From NCBI RefSeq assembly GCF_900156265.1, contig NZ_FTNE01000008.1:62001-126000 (forward strand): 64,000 nt of DNA, given 5' to 3'. The DNA is from Acidiphilium rubrum. GTDB taxonomy: Bacteria > Pseudomonadota > Alphaproteobacteria > Acetobacterales > Acetobacteraceae. The notes beneath the pieces were generated by a model, which was given only the letters and a program-made list of their open reading frames with translations, was not told the DNA's origin and ran no database searches. This document shows, piece after piece, positions 27,517-37,067 of this stretch. The position numbers and the translations under genes are program-made. Within the stretch, counting starts at the first letter, position 1. Each line of letters begins with the position of its first letter.

Positions 27517-28038
27517 ATGGGATTGAATATCAAATACTTTCATACTATTCTGGCAGGATATTTATTCGTTACGATCTGCTTCTGGAGCAGCGTGACAGTG
27601 CGGGCGAGTACCGCGACAACGAATTTTGCGGTCACCGCCACCGTACTGAAAACCTGTACGATCAGCGCCTTACCCCTGTCGTTTACCGCCTACACCGGTG
27701 CGGTCGATAACAGCACCACCACCATATCGGTTACCTGCACCAACGGCACAAATTATAATATCGGGCTGAGCGCAGGACTTGCCAACGGCGCGACCGTGTC
27801 CACCCGGGCCATGGTCTGCAACACCAGCAGTACCTGCGGCAGCTCGACCCTCGCTTACGCTCTCTATCAACCTGGCGGCACCACGACCAACTGGGGACAG
27901 ACAATCGGTACGGATACCGTTGCAGGTACCGGCACCGGCACGGCGCAATCGCTGATCGTGAACGGGCAGATCGCTGCGGGGCTGACACCCGAGGCCGGCT
28001 CTTTCGCTGATACCATCACCGCGACGATCACATACTGA
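27517..28038 (+). CDS. spore coat U domain pilin (Csu-type major subunit)
   Basis: The 173-residue secreted protein has a signal peptide (hydrophobic ILAGYLFVTICFWS, cleavage near VRAS) followed by a spore-coat-U/SCPU beta domain. It opens TTNFAVTATVLKTCTISA and closes with the donor-strand-like FADTITATITY. Four cysteines could form two disulfides. SCPU proteins are the subunits of archaic chaperone-usher (Csu) pili. It is first in a four-gene operon, consistent with the major shaft subunit. Base composition is richer in AT than the surrounding housekeeping genes. Confidence 0.85.
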   Translation: MGLNIKYFHTILAGYLFVTICFWSSVTVRASTATTNFAVTATVLKTCTISALPLSFTAYTGAVDNSTTTISVTCTNGTNYNIGLSAGLANGATVSTRAMVCNTSSTCGSSTLAYALYQPGGTTTNWGQTIGTDTVAGTGTGTAQSLIVNGQIAAGLTPEAGSFADTITATITY

Positions 28039-28051
28039 TCCGGTGCGTTGC

Positions 28052-28900
28052 ATGGTGATATTCCGTCCTTTCGAGCGTGGCGCTGGAACCTTGGTTGCTC
28101 TCAAGGCGCACGGACTCGTGCAACGAAGCCTCGTAGCCTTGCGCGTCACGATCGAGGACCGCTCCGGCGGCCGGCGCGTTTTGATCGGCATGGTGCTGTT
28201 GTGTTCATGGGCGATAGCGGCGCCGCGTGCGGCGGCACAGACGTTGGCGGTATCGCCGGTTGGGGTGCAATTCGCGCCGGGCCAGGTAAGTGCGATGGTC
28301 ACTCTGGCCAATCGGGGCGACATGGCGACGTCGTTTCAGGTGCGGGTGATGGCATGGCATCAGACCGCCGATCGGGTTGTCGTCACGGGGTCCCTGCAGC
28401 CTTCGGCGGCGGGAATAATTGCATCGCCGCCGCTGGGCACGATCGGGCCAGGACAGACGCAGACGATCCGGCTGTTATGTATCCGACCACCAGTCAGCCG
28501 GGAGTCGGTCTATCGGCTGATTATCGACCAGCTGCCGCCGCCGGCAAGCCCTGGACGGGTGCGGTTGGTGTTGCGCATGTCGCTGCCGGTATTCGCCGAA
28601 CCGCAAGGCGGCACCGCGCCGACGGTTACATGGTCGGTATTCTCAACATCCAAGGGTACAATGTTGGAAGCGCGCAACACCGGCACGCGGCATGTCTCGC
28701 TGACCGATATTCGACTCGCCTCCGCAGGCCGGACACAGGCAATCGGCGCCGGTCAGCTACCATATCTCCTGGCGGGTGCGACGCGTCGATGGAGGATCGG
28801 GCCGGGATTGCGTCTGGCGGTGGGGATGCCGGTGAACATCACCGCGTCGACCGACTCGCGGATCGTGCTGCGGCAGGTTACCGTTGTTGCGGCCCCGTGA
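28052..28900 (+). CDS. periplasmic pilus chaperone (Csu-type)
   Basis: The protein is up to 282 residues. The mature part begins after a hydrophobic signal (IGMVLLCSWAIAA...AAAQ). It then shows the PapD-like immunoglobulin fold: LAVSPVGVQFAPGQ, ATSFQVRVMAW, a basic G1-edge and YRLIIDQLPPP. It would hold SCPU subunits by donor-strand complementation in the periplasm. The start is uncertain: the ATG at 28052 leaves about 45 residues before the signal core, while an ATG at 28190 would give a short signal but a 150-bp gap. Its 3' end overlaps the usher gene. Confidence 0.82.
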   Translation: MVIFRPFERGAGTLVALKAHGLVQRSLVALRVTIEDRSGGRRVLIGMVLLCSWAIAAPRAAAQTLAVSPVGVQFAPGQVSAMVTLANRGDMATSFQVRVMAWHQTADRVVVTGSLQPSAAGIIASPPLGTIGPGQTQTIRLLCIRPPVSRESVYRLIIDQLPPPASPGRVRLVLRMSLPVFAEPQGGTAPTVTWSVFSTSKGTMLEARNTGTRHVSLTDIRLASAGRTQAIGAGQLPYLLAGATRRWRIGPGLRLAVGMPVNITASTDSRIVLRQVTVVAAP

Positions 28901-31247
28901 TTGTGGGGTCGGGCTGGGTCGGATTATCGGCTTCATGCTTGCAGTGCTTGCCGCCACGGTCGGGGCTGCGACCGGCGCGCGCGCGGCTGCTGTTCTTGTG
29001 CTGGACGTCGTGTTGAACGGACGTGACACCGGCCAAGTCGGAAGCTTCCTGTTGGCGGGTGGCAGGGTCAGCGCCACCGCTTCCCAGATCAGGGCGATGG
29101 GGATCTTGGCGGATTGTGGGTCCGGCCGATGCGATCTGAGCACGATTGCTGGTCTTCGATGGCGGATCGACGCTCATACCCAGACGATCGTCCTGACTGC
29201 ACCTTCACGTTTGCTAGCAACACAACGGATCCAGGCGGATGCCACTGCGCAGCGGTATCCCGTCACCGGCGGCACGGGGGCGGTTTTCACTTATGATCTG
29301 AACTCGATCCGCTCGGGCGGGCAGACGCTGTCGAGCGGGCTGCTGACGTTGCACGGCTTTTCCGCTGACAGCGCCATCACGGCGGATTCGCTCGTCGAAA
29401 TGGGGCCGCGCGGCAGCCTGGGCGGCAACGCCCTGGTGAGACTGGACACGACCTATGTGTATTCCGCGCCATCAAAGCTGCGCCAGGTCAGCCTTGGAGA
29501 TTTCGTTGGTTCTGGCCTCGCGTGGTCGCGACCTGTTCGGCTTACAGGGGTGCAGATCGCTTCTAATTTTGGACTCCAACCGGGGTTGATCACTTATCCG
29601 CTGCCCAGTGTAAGCGGCAGTGTTGCGGTTCCGTCCACCATCGACGTGCTGGTCGATCAGACCAGGATGCTGACGCACGCGTTGCAGCCGGGACCGTTCG
29701 AAGTGGCGCAGATACCGGTGATGACCGGGGCAGGACAGATTTCGATCGCGACAACCGATGCGCTCGGTCGGCACACTGTCACCACCACCAATTTCTATAC
29801 AAGCCCGGACCTTTTGCGGCCCGGGCTTACATCTTATGCGCTGGAGCTTGGCGCCCTCCGGCTGAATTGGGGATCGATCAGCAACGATTATGGCCCGTTG
29901 GTCGGTTCAGCCACGCTGCGGCGAGGGATCGCACCTGATATCACGATCGAGACCCATGGCGAGACGACCCGAGGACTGCTGATGGCGGGGGGTGGTGCGG
30001 TGATCGACGTGGCGAATGCCGGCGTGGTCGGCTTCGACGTTGCGGGGTCTTCGCTGGACGGACGTGCGGGATTCGACCTGGCGCTCGACGCGCGGCACGA
30101 CGGCAGGCAATGGACGCTGGGTGCATCGGCGACCATCGCCGGGCCACGGTTCGCCGATATCGCCGCTGCTAACGGCCAATCTTATCCGCAGCGGCAGGTC
30201 AGTGCGATTGTCGGACGGCGCCTCGGCCGGTTCGGCTCGCTTGGGATCGGCTACGCGCAAATCGATACGCCCCATTATCGATCCGTGCGAGGCGCTGACG
30301 CGTTAGGGACGATCGCCGGATCCGAGCCGATCACTGCTGCAACTCATGCCCAAATCGTTACCGTGAGCTACTCGGCGCAGGCATTCGGCACGGCAGTCTA
30401 TGCGACCGGCTATCACGATTTCGCGCAGCGAGGCGACAGCGGGGTGATGTTCGGCATTGCCATCCCGCTCAGTGCGCGGCGGTCGAGCGGGGCGCAGTTG
30501 GGGGTGGCAAACGGGTCTGGGTATGGCGCGGTTCAGGCGCAGCAGACGGCGGATCATACAGGTGAATTTGGCTACCAGCTCGATCAATCGGTCGGCGTGG
30601 CAGGCAGCGGTTTCGCGTCAGGGCAGTATCAGTCGGGCGTGGGTAATTTTTCGGCCGGCATCGGACGCAGCGACGGAGCATTGATCACGCAGGCCCGAGC
30701 GTCCGGTTCCGTGGCGCTGCTCGATCGGCAGGTTTTTCTGTCGCCTCCGGTCAACGACAGTTTTGCCGTGGTCGATACCAGCGGCGTTGCCGGGGTCCGC
30801 GTCATGGACGAGAACCGGCTGGTGGGCCGAACCGACGGCGCCGGCCGACTCCTGGTGCCGGGACTGACGGCATTTACCGCCAACCGATTGTCGATCGATC
30901 CGCTGGATGTGCCCTTGAATGTGACCGTGCCGTTCACCGAGGCCACGGTGGTACCGGGCGAACATGCCGGCGTGGTCGTGCGTTTCCCGCTCGAGCGCAG
31001 CCGGGCCGCGCTGGTGACGGTGCTGGATTCACGGGGCCAGCCGGTGCCACTCGGGAGTACCGCCCGGTTGGCCGGTAACGCATTTCCGGTCGGGCATGGC
31101 GGCGTGATGTATCTGACCCACCTGCGGCCGACAAATCGATTGACGATCGTGACACCAGACGGCGCGCACTGCCGCGTGCGGTTCGCCTACCGTGACCTCG
31201 CCGTACCTTTGCAGACGATCGGGCCATTGCGATGCGTTGGTTTCTGA
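28884..31247 (+). CDS. outer membrane usher of archaic chaperone-usher pilus
   Basis: The protein of about 787 residues is exported (AVLAATVGAATGARA). It has the usher order: N-terminal domain to about residue 110, a 24-strand barrel with the plug near the middle (SSGLLTLHGFSADSA, GLQPGLITYPLPSVSGS), and C-terminal domains with GVRVMDENRLVGRTDGAGR and PFTEATVVPGEHAGVVVRF. It assembles and secretes the SCPU pilus. The start is uncertain: TTG at 28884 overlaps the chaperone by 17 bp, and ATG at 28935 is the alternative. The second SCPU gene overlaps its 3' end by 16 bp. Confidence 0.88.
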   Translation: MLRPRDCGVGLGRIIGFMLAVLAATVGAATGARAAAVLVLDVVLNGRDTGQVGSFLLAGGRVSATASQIRAMGILADCGSGRCDLSTIAGLRWRIDAHTQTIVLTAPSRLLATQRIQADATAQRYPVTGGTGAVFTYDLNSIRSGGQTLSSGLLTLHGFSADSAITADSLVEMGPRGSLGGNALVRLDTTYVYSAPSKLRQVSLGDFVGSGLAWSRPVRLTGVQIASNFGLQPGLITYPLPSVSGSVAVPSTIDVLVDQTRMLTHALQPGPFEVAQIPVMTGAGQISIATTDALGRHTVTTTNFYTSPDLLRPGLTSYALELGALRLNWGSISNDYGPLVGSATLRRGIAPDITIETHGETTRGLLMAGGGAVIDVANAGVVGFDVAGSSLDGRAGFDLALDARHDGRQWTLGASATIAGPRFADIAAANGQSYPQRQVSAIVGRRLGRFGSLGIGYAQIDTPHYRSVRGADALGTIAGSEPITAATHAQIVTVSYSAQAFGTAVYATGYHDFAQRGDSGVMFGIAIPLSARRSSGAQLGVANGSGYGAVQAQQTADHTGEFGYQLDQSVGVAGSGFASGQYQSGVGNFSAGIGRSDGALITQARASGSVALLDRQVFLSPPVNDSFAVVDTSGVAGVRVMDENRLVGRTDGAGRLLVPGLTAFTANRLSIDPLDVPLNVTVPFTEATVVPGEHAGVVVRFPLERSRAALVTVLDSRGQPVPLGSTARLAGNAFPVGHGGVMYLTHLRPTNRLTIVTPDGAHCRVRFAYRDLAVPLQTIGPLRCVGF

Positions 31248-31705
31248 TCGCGGGATTCGGAATACTCGCGGCGACGTCACCTGCGGCTGCCAGCTTGCTC
31301 AATGCAACGTGCAGCTTGAGTGCAACCGCCCTCGCGTTCGGCATCTATGCGCCGGGTGCACGCAGTGCCGACACGGCAAGTGGCAGCGTGACGGTGACGT
31401 GCACGGCTCTGTTGGCGGTTTCCGGTTCATATCAGCTGACTGCGAGCACCGGCAATGCCGGAACCTACACCGCCCGGCAGATGAGCGGCACGCCGACCAC
31501 CCTCGCATATCAACTCTACACGAATGCATCGGACAGCGTCGTCTGGGGCGATGGCAGTGGCGGCACCGGCGTCATCAGTGGCAGCTTTCCGCTCTTCATT
31601 CTGTCATCCTCGCAAACTTTGCAATTCTATGGCGCCATTCCGCCCGAGCAGAACATCGATGCTGGATCGTACAGCGATGTCATCATCGTCACGATCGAAT
31701 ACTGA
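31232..31705 (+). CDS. spore coat U domain protein, second subunit
   Basis: The 157-residue protein has a clear signal peptide (MRWFLIAGFGILAATSPAAAS) and one SCPU domain beginning LLNATCSLSATALAFGIYAPG and ending YSDVIIVTIEY. In the Acinetobacter Csu system the last gene encodes a two-domain tip adhesin of more than 300 residues. Here the corresponding position has a single-domain protein, so it may be a tip or base subunit of a minimal pilus. It ends 8 bp from the convergent tadD. Confidence 0.82.
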   Translation: MRWFLIAGFGILAATSPAAASLLNATCSLSATALAFGIYAPGARSADTASGSVTVTCTALLAVSGSYQLTASTGNAGTYTARQMSGTPTTLAYQLYTNASDSVVWGDGSGGTGVISGSFPLFILSSSQTLQFYGAIPPEQNIDAGSYSDVIIVTIEY

Positions 31706-31713
31706 CCACGCAG

Positions 31714-32493
31714 TCATGAACGCAATGCCGGCGCGCACGGTGGGGTGCTGTTCATTTGGTGCGGCAGCGCGTTTGCGAGCCGATTGACGGCGCGGCGCGC
31801 TTCCGATGCGGTGACCAACTCCCGGGCGCGCGCGACGTCGCCGGTGGCATCGTAGATCACTGCGAGGTCAGAGCGGGTGGCCGTGGGGACGTTGTAACGG
31901 ACGAAATACGGATCGAGGACAGCACGTGCCGCTGCCACATTGCCTTGCAGCATCAGCGACAAGGCGTAGTCGGTCGCGATGCCCGGCGCGTTGGGCGCGA
32001 TGGCAAGTGCCTGGCAATAGAGGCGCTGGGCGCCGGCGTGATCCTTGGCCAAGTCGAACGCCACCGCCTTGTCGACCATGGTCTTCCAATCCGATGCGTT
32101 GTCCGCCAGCAGGTTATCGAACACGGCCACGCCTAGCGCGCGATCGCCTGCCTGGATATCGATGACGCCTTGTTCGCGGGCAAGGCGCCGATTGGCAGGG
32201 TGATGGGTCAGGGCTCGGGAAATGGTGTCGCGAGCCCGCATGATACTGCCGTTGCGCAGTAGGGCACGGGCGTAGCGCAGTTGCAGATCGGGGTTGGCCG
32301 GATGATCGGACGCGGCCTTGGCGTAGACTACCAGGGCTTCGCCGAGATTGCCCGCGCTCTCGGCATCCTGGGCAATTTGCAGGCGGCGGGCCATTGTCAG
32401 GCTGGCCCGATCGTGCGGCGCGGCGGCACAACCAACGAGGCCGAGGAGGACCAACGCGCAGAACGCGCCGCGGATGGTGCGACGATGGTTCAT
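31714..32493 (-). CDS. tadD: TadD-like TPR lipoprotein of the Tad pilus
   Basis: The 259-residue protein has a lipoprotein signal (ALVLLGLVGC, lipobox Cys at residue 22) and four to five tetratricopeptide units, such as LGEALVVYAKAASDHPANPDL and AVFDNLLADNASDWK. TadD is an outer membrane-associated pilotin-like factor needed for secretin stability and Flp secretion. It is last in the minus-strand tad operon, overlapping tadC by 4 bp. Confidence 0.85.
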   Translation of the reverse strand: MNHRRTIRGAFCALVLLGLVGCAAAPHDRASLTMARRLQIAQDAESAGNLGEALVVYAKAASDHPANPDLQLRYARALLRNGSIMRARDTISRALTHHPANRRLAREQGVIDIQAGDRALGVAVFDNLLADNASDWKTMVDKAVAFDLAKDHAGAQRLYCQALAIAPNAPGIATDYALSLMLQGNVAAARAVLDPYFVRYNVPTATRSDLAVIYDATGDVARARELVTASEARRAVNRLANALPHQMNSTPPCAPALRS

Positions 32494-33470
32494 TTCAGTC
32501 CGCCCTTCAATTGACCCAGCGTGTGCATCAGTGAGATCACGGATGGCCCGACCATGACGATCATGATGCAGGGCATGATGAAAAACAGCAGCGGAAAGAT
32601 CAGCAAGACCGGCAGGCGGCTCGCGCGGGCTTCCAGCCGGTTGGCGCGTTGGCGGCGCAGTTCGACGGCGATCATGCGCAGCGCCTGCGAAAGGGGCGTG
32701 CCGAATTGCAGGCTTTGCGCCAGGATGGTGGTAAACCGCTGCATGCCGTCGACCCCGGAATGGCGGCCGAACGCGGCGAGCGCCTTCGAGCGGTCCGGCA
32801 TGATACGCAATTCCTCGGCCAGTTTCGCGAGTTGCAGCGCGGTTGGCAGGTTGGTGCGGCGCATGATGCCGGCGACGCGGTCGAGCGCGCTTTCCAGGCC
32901 GAGGCCGGCTTCGGTGCAGATTACCAGTAGGTCGAACCCATCGGGCAGGCCGCGGCGAACGGCATTGGCATAGGGCCGGCGCAGCAGCCTGACGATGACG
33001 AAGGCGCCGCGCAGGCCGACCACGAAGCCAATGGCGGCGGCGACGCCCGTCATCAGTGTTGAGGTGTGCAAAAGGCGAGCGACAAAGAAGCCGAGGATCG
33101 GCATGGTCAGCGTCAGAACGGCCTTGGCCCCGAGCAGCAGGCTTAGGTTACGCCGGGGGTCGAGCCCGGCGAGGGCGAGGCTCTGTTCGAAGGCCGCGAG
33201 CTCGCCTGGGCTGAAGAATTTTGTGTGGTGTTGCAGGAAATCGCCGATCTGGCGAAGCCGGTCGAGCGCGGCGGCGGCGCGCGCCGGTGAGGCCGGCGGG
33301 GGATTGCCGCGATGGACCACCTGGTCGATCCGGGCAGCGACATCCTTGTGCCGTGCCTCATACAACAACAGGATCACCGCGGCCGCGATCAGCAGGGCGA
33401 TGCCGGTGATCAGGTCGATGACCAGCGTGGACATGGCGATTGGTGTCTGCCAGTGAGCAAAATTAGGCAT
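32490..33470 (-). CDS. tadC: TadC, inner membrane platform protein
   Basis: The 326-residue T2SSF-domain protein has an N-terminal membrane helix, a helical cytoplasmic domain (PDGFDLLVICTEAGLGLESAL, AEELRIMPDRSKAL) and two C-terminal helices (VLLIFPLLFFIMPCIMIVM). It pairs with TadB as the platform for the CpaF ATPase. The ATG at 33470 follows the tadB stop by 2 nt and is preferred over an upstream TTG. Confidence 0.92.
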   Translation of the reverse strand: MPNFAHWQTPIAMSTLVIDLITGIALLIAAAVILLLYEARHKDVAARIDQVVHRGNPPPASPARAAAALDRLRQIGDFLQHHTKFFSPGELAAFEQSLALAGLDPRRNLSLLLGAKAVLTLTMPILGFFVARLLHTSTLMTGVAAAIGFVVGLRGAFVIVRLLRRPYANAVRRGLPDGFDLLVICTEAGLGLESALDRVAGIMRRTNLPTALQLAKLAEELRIMPDRSKALAAFGRHSGVDGMQRFTTILAQSLQFGTPLSQALRMIAVELRRQRANRLEARASRLPVLLIFPLLFFIMPCIMIVMVGPSVISLMHTLGQLKGGLK

Positions 33471-33472
33471 AG

Positions 33473-34447
33473 TCAATCCTGCGTGCCCCAACGTACCATC
33501 ATCCTCATCAGCCCGATGCCGAACACCAGCAGCAGGATGGCGATGATGATGAGCTTGCGGGCACCCGGGTTCGTAATGAAGACATCGAGATAGCCGGGGT
33601 GGATGCTCGACATCACCAGCCCGAACACACCGGGCATGATGGCGAGGATATTACTCGACAATTTGGACTCCGAGGCGCGGGCCTCGGCCCGTTCGGCTAT
33701 GGCGCGGCGTTCGCGGATGATCACGGCGAGGTTTTCGATCGATTCAGAAATCCGGCCGCCGACCTCGGCCTGCAGGCCGACGGTGGTTGCAAGAATCGCA
33801 TACTCCGAAACATCGGTCCGTTCGAAAATCCGCATCAGCGCCTGATCGATCGGACGGCCGACCGCGATATCTGCGGTGACCTGAGCAAACTCATCGGCGG
33901 TGGGGTGCGGCATTTGTTTTGCGACCTGGATGAACGCACCGGAGACCGGCAGGCCGGCGGCAACCGCGCTGATCAGCAGTTCAATCAGGTCGGGCATTTG
34001 CGCGTAAAGTTTGCGGCGGTAGCGCCCGCTCTCCCAACCGAAGGTGCCGCGCGCGAACGCAAAGCCGCAGCCGATCGCAATGAACAGGGCAAGCGAAGGG
34101 CTGAGCAGGAACGTGGCGATTTTGAAACAGAGATAGCCGAACGGCAGTGCGAGCGCGAGCACCGCAGGCCAGGGGATGAGGTTAACGCCCGCGATATCGG
34201 GTTTGATGCCGAACAGCCGGACCAGGGTTTGTCGTACCGGGCTGTCGTGCAGGCGCGCGCCACTGATCCGCACTGATTGATAATCGGGTGAGTGGCCTGT
34301 GGACGATGCGGTGCCGTGGATGATCGCGAGCATGCGACGTTCAGTGGCGCGGGCTTTTCGATCCTGCGTGAGCAGCAGGACGGAAGCGACGATGATGATA
34401 AGACCAAGAACCAACACGCTGTCTCGAACGCCGGTGGGCCCGATCAT
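33473..34447 (-). CDS. tadB: TadB, inner membrane platform protein
   Basis: The 324-residue T2SSF-domain protein is a paralogue of TadC. It has N-terminal helices (SVLVLGLIIIVASVLLL), the conserved cytoplasmic core MPDLIELLISAVAAGLPVSGAF with ALMRIFERTDVSEYA, and a C-terminal membrane pair. The ATG at 34447 overlaps the cpaF stop by 4 bp, which decides the start. It would anchor the assembly ATPase and help extract Flp pilin from the membrane. Confidence 0.92.
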   Translation of the reverse strand: MIGPTGVRDSVLVLGLIIIVASVLLLTQDRKARATERRMLAIIHGTASSTGHSPDYQSVRISGARLHDSPVRQTLVRLFGIKPDIAGVNLIPWPAVLALALPFGYLCFKIATFLLSPSLALFIAIGCGFAFARGTFGWESGRYRRKLYAQMPDLIELLISAVAAGLPVSGAFIQVAKQMPHPTADEFAQVTADIAVGRPIDQALMRIFERTDVSEYAILATTVGLQAEVGGRISESIENLAVIIRERRAIAERAEARASESKLSSNILAIMPGVFGLVMSSIHPGYLDVFITNPGARKLIIIAILLLVFGIGLMRMMVRWGTQD

Positions 34448-35856
34448 GTGACCGGATCCGCGAGGTGACGCGCGGATGGGTGACTGGCCGCCTGCGCGGC
34501 CGATGCCCAAGCGGCTTCCAGCCCGAAGTATTGCAACGCCGCAAGGAAGCTCGGGCGATAGGTCGACACCGCGTAATGACCATGGATGCGTCCGGCAAGA
34601 TCCTCACGGTCGATCTGGAAGGCCGCGAGGTCGTTCATGGTGATGACGTCGCCCTCAATGCCGCAGACTTCGGAAACCTGCAGCACGCGCCGGCCGCCAT
34701 CGCGCATGCGCTGGAGAAATACCACGAGATCGATCGCACTCGCGATCTGCGAGCGGATTGCACGTTGCGGCAGGCCGAACGAGCCCATCTGCACCATATT
34801 TTCGATGCGGGTCAGTACGTCGCGCGCGGAATTGGCATGGACCGTCGAAATCGAGCCGTCGTGACCGGTGTTCATCGCCTGCAGCATGTCGAAGGCTTCC
34901 GTGCCGCGCACCTCGCCGACGATGATGCGATCAGGACGCATGCGCAGCGCGTTGCGCAGCAGGTCGCGCTGGGTAATTTCGCCGCGCCCTTCAATGTTGG
35001 CAAGCCGGGTTTCGAGGCGCAACACATGCGGCTGTTGCAGCGCGAGTTCCGCTGTATCCTCGATGGTGACGATGCGTTCACCGTTGTCGATCATTTTGCT
35101 CAGCGCATTGAGCATGGTGGTCTTGCCCGAACCGGTACCGCCCGCGATGATGATGTTCAACCGGCAGCGCGCAGCGATTTCGAGCAGGCGGCAGACTGGT
35201 TCGCTCATGCTGCCGCGCCCGACCATGGCCGGCAAATCGATACGATCTCGGACGAATTTACGGATCGACAAGCAGGGGCTGTCGATCGCGACCGGCGGGA
35301 ACACGATGTTGACGCGGCTGCCATCGGCCAGGCGGGCATCGACCATCGGGCTCGATTCATCGACCCGCCGGCCGACTGAGGATGCGATACGCTGGGCGAT
35401 CAGGGCAACGTGATTGGCATCACGGAAACGTACGTTCGAGCGGGTGAGCAGACCGTTGCGTTCGACAAATATGTTATCGGGCGCATTGACCAGAATATCT
35501 GAAACCGCCGCGTCGGCCAGGAGCGATTCCAACGGACCCAGACCCACCATGTCGAACGCGATCTCCTGGGCGAGCACCGCCTGATCGTAGGCGGTGATCT
35601 CGATGCGTCTCGTATCGCCGAAATCATGGATCATCCGTTCGATCTGACGGCGCAGTTCGTCGGGCGGCAGTTCGGCGGCGGCACTGGTATCGATTTCATC
35701 GAGCACCAGCAGACGGATCGTCTCGCGGGCGCGATCGACCGCATCGGGCATCGCACGCGGCGCTGGAGCCGGCGGCGCGGGCTCGACCTCGGAAAATTGC
35801 CTTGGGCGTTCCCCCGCCACGCTGCGTCGCCCAAAGGGGGCGTTTGCCGCTATCAA
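34444..35856 (-). CDS. cpaF: CpaF/TadA, pilus assembly ATPase
   Basis: The 470-residue secretion ATPase of the T2SS/T4SS E superfamily has Walker A IIAGGTGSGKTT, an Asp box, Walker B region RPDRIIVGEVRG and a His box TGHDGSISTVHAN. It drives Flp pilus polymerisation and possibly retraction. The start is a TTG whose last base overlaps the cpaE stop (TTGA), matching the 4-bp coupling used across this operon. The N-terminal ~80 residues are the typical variable alpha-helical region. Confidence 0.95.
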   Translation of the reverse strand: MIAANAPFGRRSVAGERPRQFSEVEPAPPAPAPRAMPDAVDRARETIRLLVLDEIDTSAAAELPPDELRRQIERMIHDFGDTRRIEITAYDQAVLAQEIAFDMVGLGPLESLLADAAVSDILVNAPDNIFVERNGLLTRSNVRFRDANHVALIAQRIASSVGRRVDESSPMVDARLADGSRVNIVFPPVAIDSPCLSIRKFVRDRIDLPAMVGRGSMSEPVCRLLEIAARCRLNIIIAGGTGSGKTTMLNALSKMIDNGERIVTIEDTAELALQQPHVLRLETRLANIEGRGEITQRDLLRNALRMRPDRIIVGEVRGTEAFDMLQAMNTGHDGSISTVHANSARDVLTRIENMVQMGSFGLPQRAIRSQIASAIDLVVFLQRMRDGGRRVLQVSEVCGIEGDVITMNDLAAFQIDREDLAGRIHGHYAVSTYRPSFLAALQYFGLEAAWASAAQAASHPSARHLADPVT

Positions 35857-37067
35857 CGGGCCCGCCAGCGCGCGAACATTGATGGCCGCGCAACAGTGAC
35901 GGCGTGACCGGTGAGTTCGTGGATCAGCGGATTGAGCGCGCGCGCGAAACCGGCGATGGATTCGACGGCCGGCGTGCCATTGTTTTCGCAGCCGACCATG
36001 GCGGCACCGAAATCGGGGATTGCGAGATCGGGTTTGCGATCGAGTCCTTTCTCGATCATCGCAGCACCCAGCGCGCCGGGCATTGTGGCCCGGTTGACCA
36101 CGGCGAGCACATGATGATTGCCGCTGGCCTCGATGAAACAGCTGCGGATCAGCCGCGCGCCGCGCAAACTGAGCACATCGGGTTGCAGCACCAGCACGGA
36201 TTTGCGGGCCATGCTGAGCAATTCGCCGGTACCGCGAACCAGCGGCATCGGCAGGTCGACCACGACATAATTGAATTTACCCCGGAGCAGAGCCACGATC
36301 CGTGCGATGCCGGCTTCGAGCATTTCGATCTGCAGCCCGAGCGGTTCGTCGGCCGCAATGATTTTCAGTCGTTCACCGACCGGGCTTGCCACCCGTTCGA
36401 GGAACAAGGTGTCGATCCGGTCCGGGTTTTCCAGGGCCATCCGCAAGCCGGAACCGGCCTTGACCCCGGCGATCAGCGGCAAGGCACCGAGTTGAAGGTG
36501 CAGGTCAAGCAGCACGACATGGCTTTTGTTCTGGTTGGCTGCCTGATGGGCCAGGTTATAGGCGATCGTGCTGGCGCCGACGCCGCCGCGCGCGCCGGTG
36601 ACCAGCACGACACGCCCACCGCGCTCGCCACTCATATCGAGCGGCGAGCCGATCAGATGAGGCGCGAACGTGCGTGAGACGCTGTCACGCGTCAGCGGTT
36701 TGACCAGATAATCGACGACACCGAGGTCGCGCGTCAGACTGCGATAGAAATCGAGCCCCGCATGCTCGCCGATCGCAAGCACATTAACGTCAGGCGGGCA
36801 GACCTCGGCCAGGGCTTCAAGCTCCTGCAACGGCTGATCGACACCGGATAGATCGACAATGAGCCAGGCGAGCCGGGCCTCGCGTTCGAGGCAGCGGATG
36901 GCCGCGCGGATGCCGCCGCGCCGCACCTCCATCTCATCGATCCGGTCGGACAGGCCCGCGCGCAGGGCTGCTTCCGTGGCGTCGTCCCCAACGAAAGCGA
37001 GCAGGCGCTGCTCGGTCAGGCCGGAGCGTCCGGTCGCCAGCGGTACCGCAAGCGGCATGATTTTCAT
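35853..37067 (-). CDS. cpaE: CpaE/TadZ, pilus localisation ATPase
   Basis: The 404-residue protein has a receiver-like N-terminal domain (about 1-130, with LLAFVGDD and WLIVDLSG) followed by a MinD/ParA-like ATPase. Its P-loop is the atypical VTGARGGVGAST of TadZ proteins, in which the signature lysines are missing; VVLLDLHLQLGALPL and VVVDLPMPL follow. It positions the Tad machine, often at a cell pole. Overlaps of 4 bp link it to cpaD upstream and cpaF downstream. Confidence 0.92.
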   Translation of the reverse strand: MKIMPLAVPLATGRSGLTEQRLLAFVGDDATEAALRAGLSDRIDEMEVRRGGIRAAIRCLEREARLAWLIVDLSGVDQPLQELEALAEVCPPDVNVLAIGEHAGLDFYRSLTRDLGVVDYLVKPLTRDSVSRTFAPHLIGSPLDMSGERGGRVVLVTGARGGVGASTIAYNLAHQAANQNKSHVVLLDLHLQLGALPLIAGVKAGSGLRMALENPDRIDTLFLERVASPVGERLKIIAADEPLGLQIEMLEAGIARIVALLRGKFNYVVVDLPMPLVRGTGELLSMARKSVLVLQPDVLSLRGARLIRSCFIEASGNHHVLAVVNRATMPGALGAAMIEKGLDRKPDLAIPDFGAAMVGCENNGTPAVESIAGFARALNPLIHELTGHAVTVARPSMFARWRAR

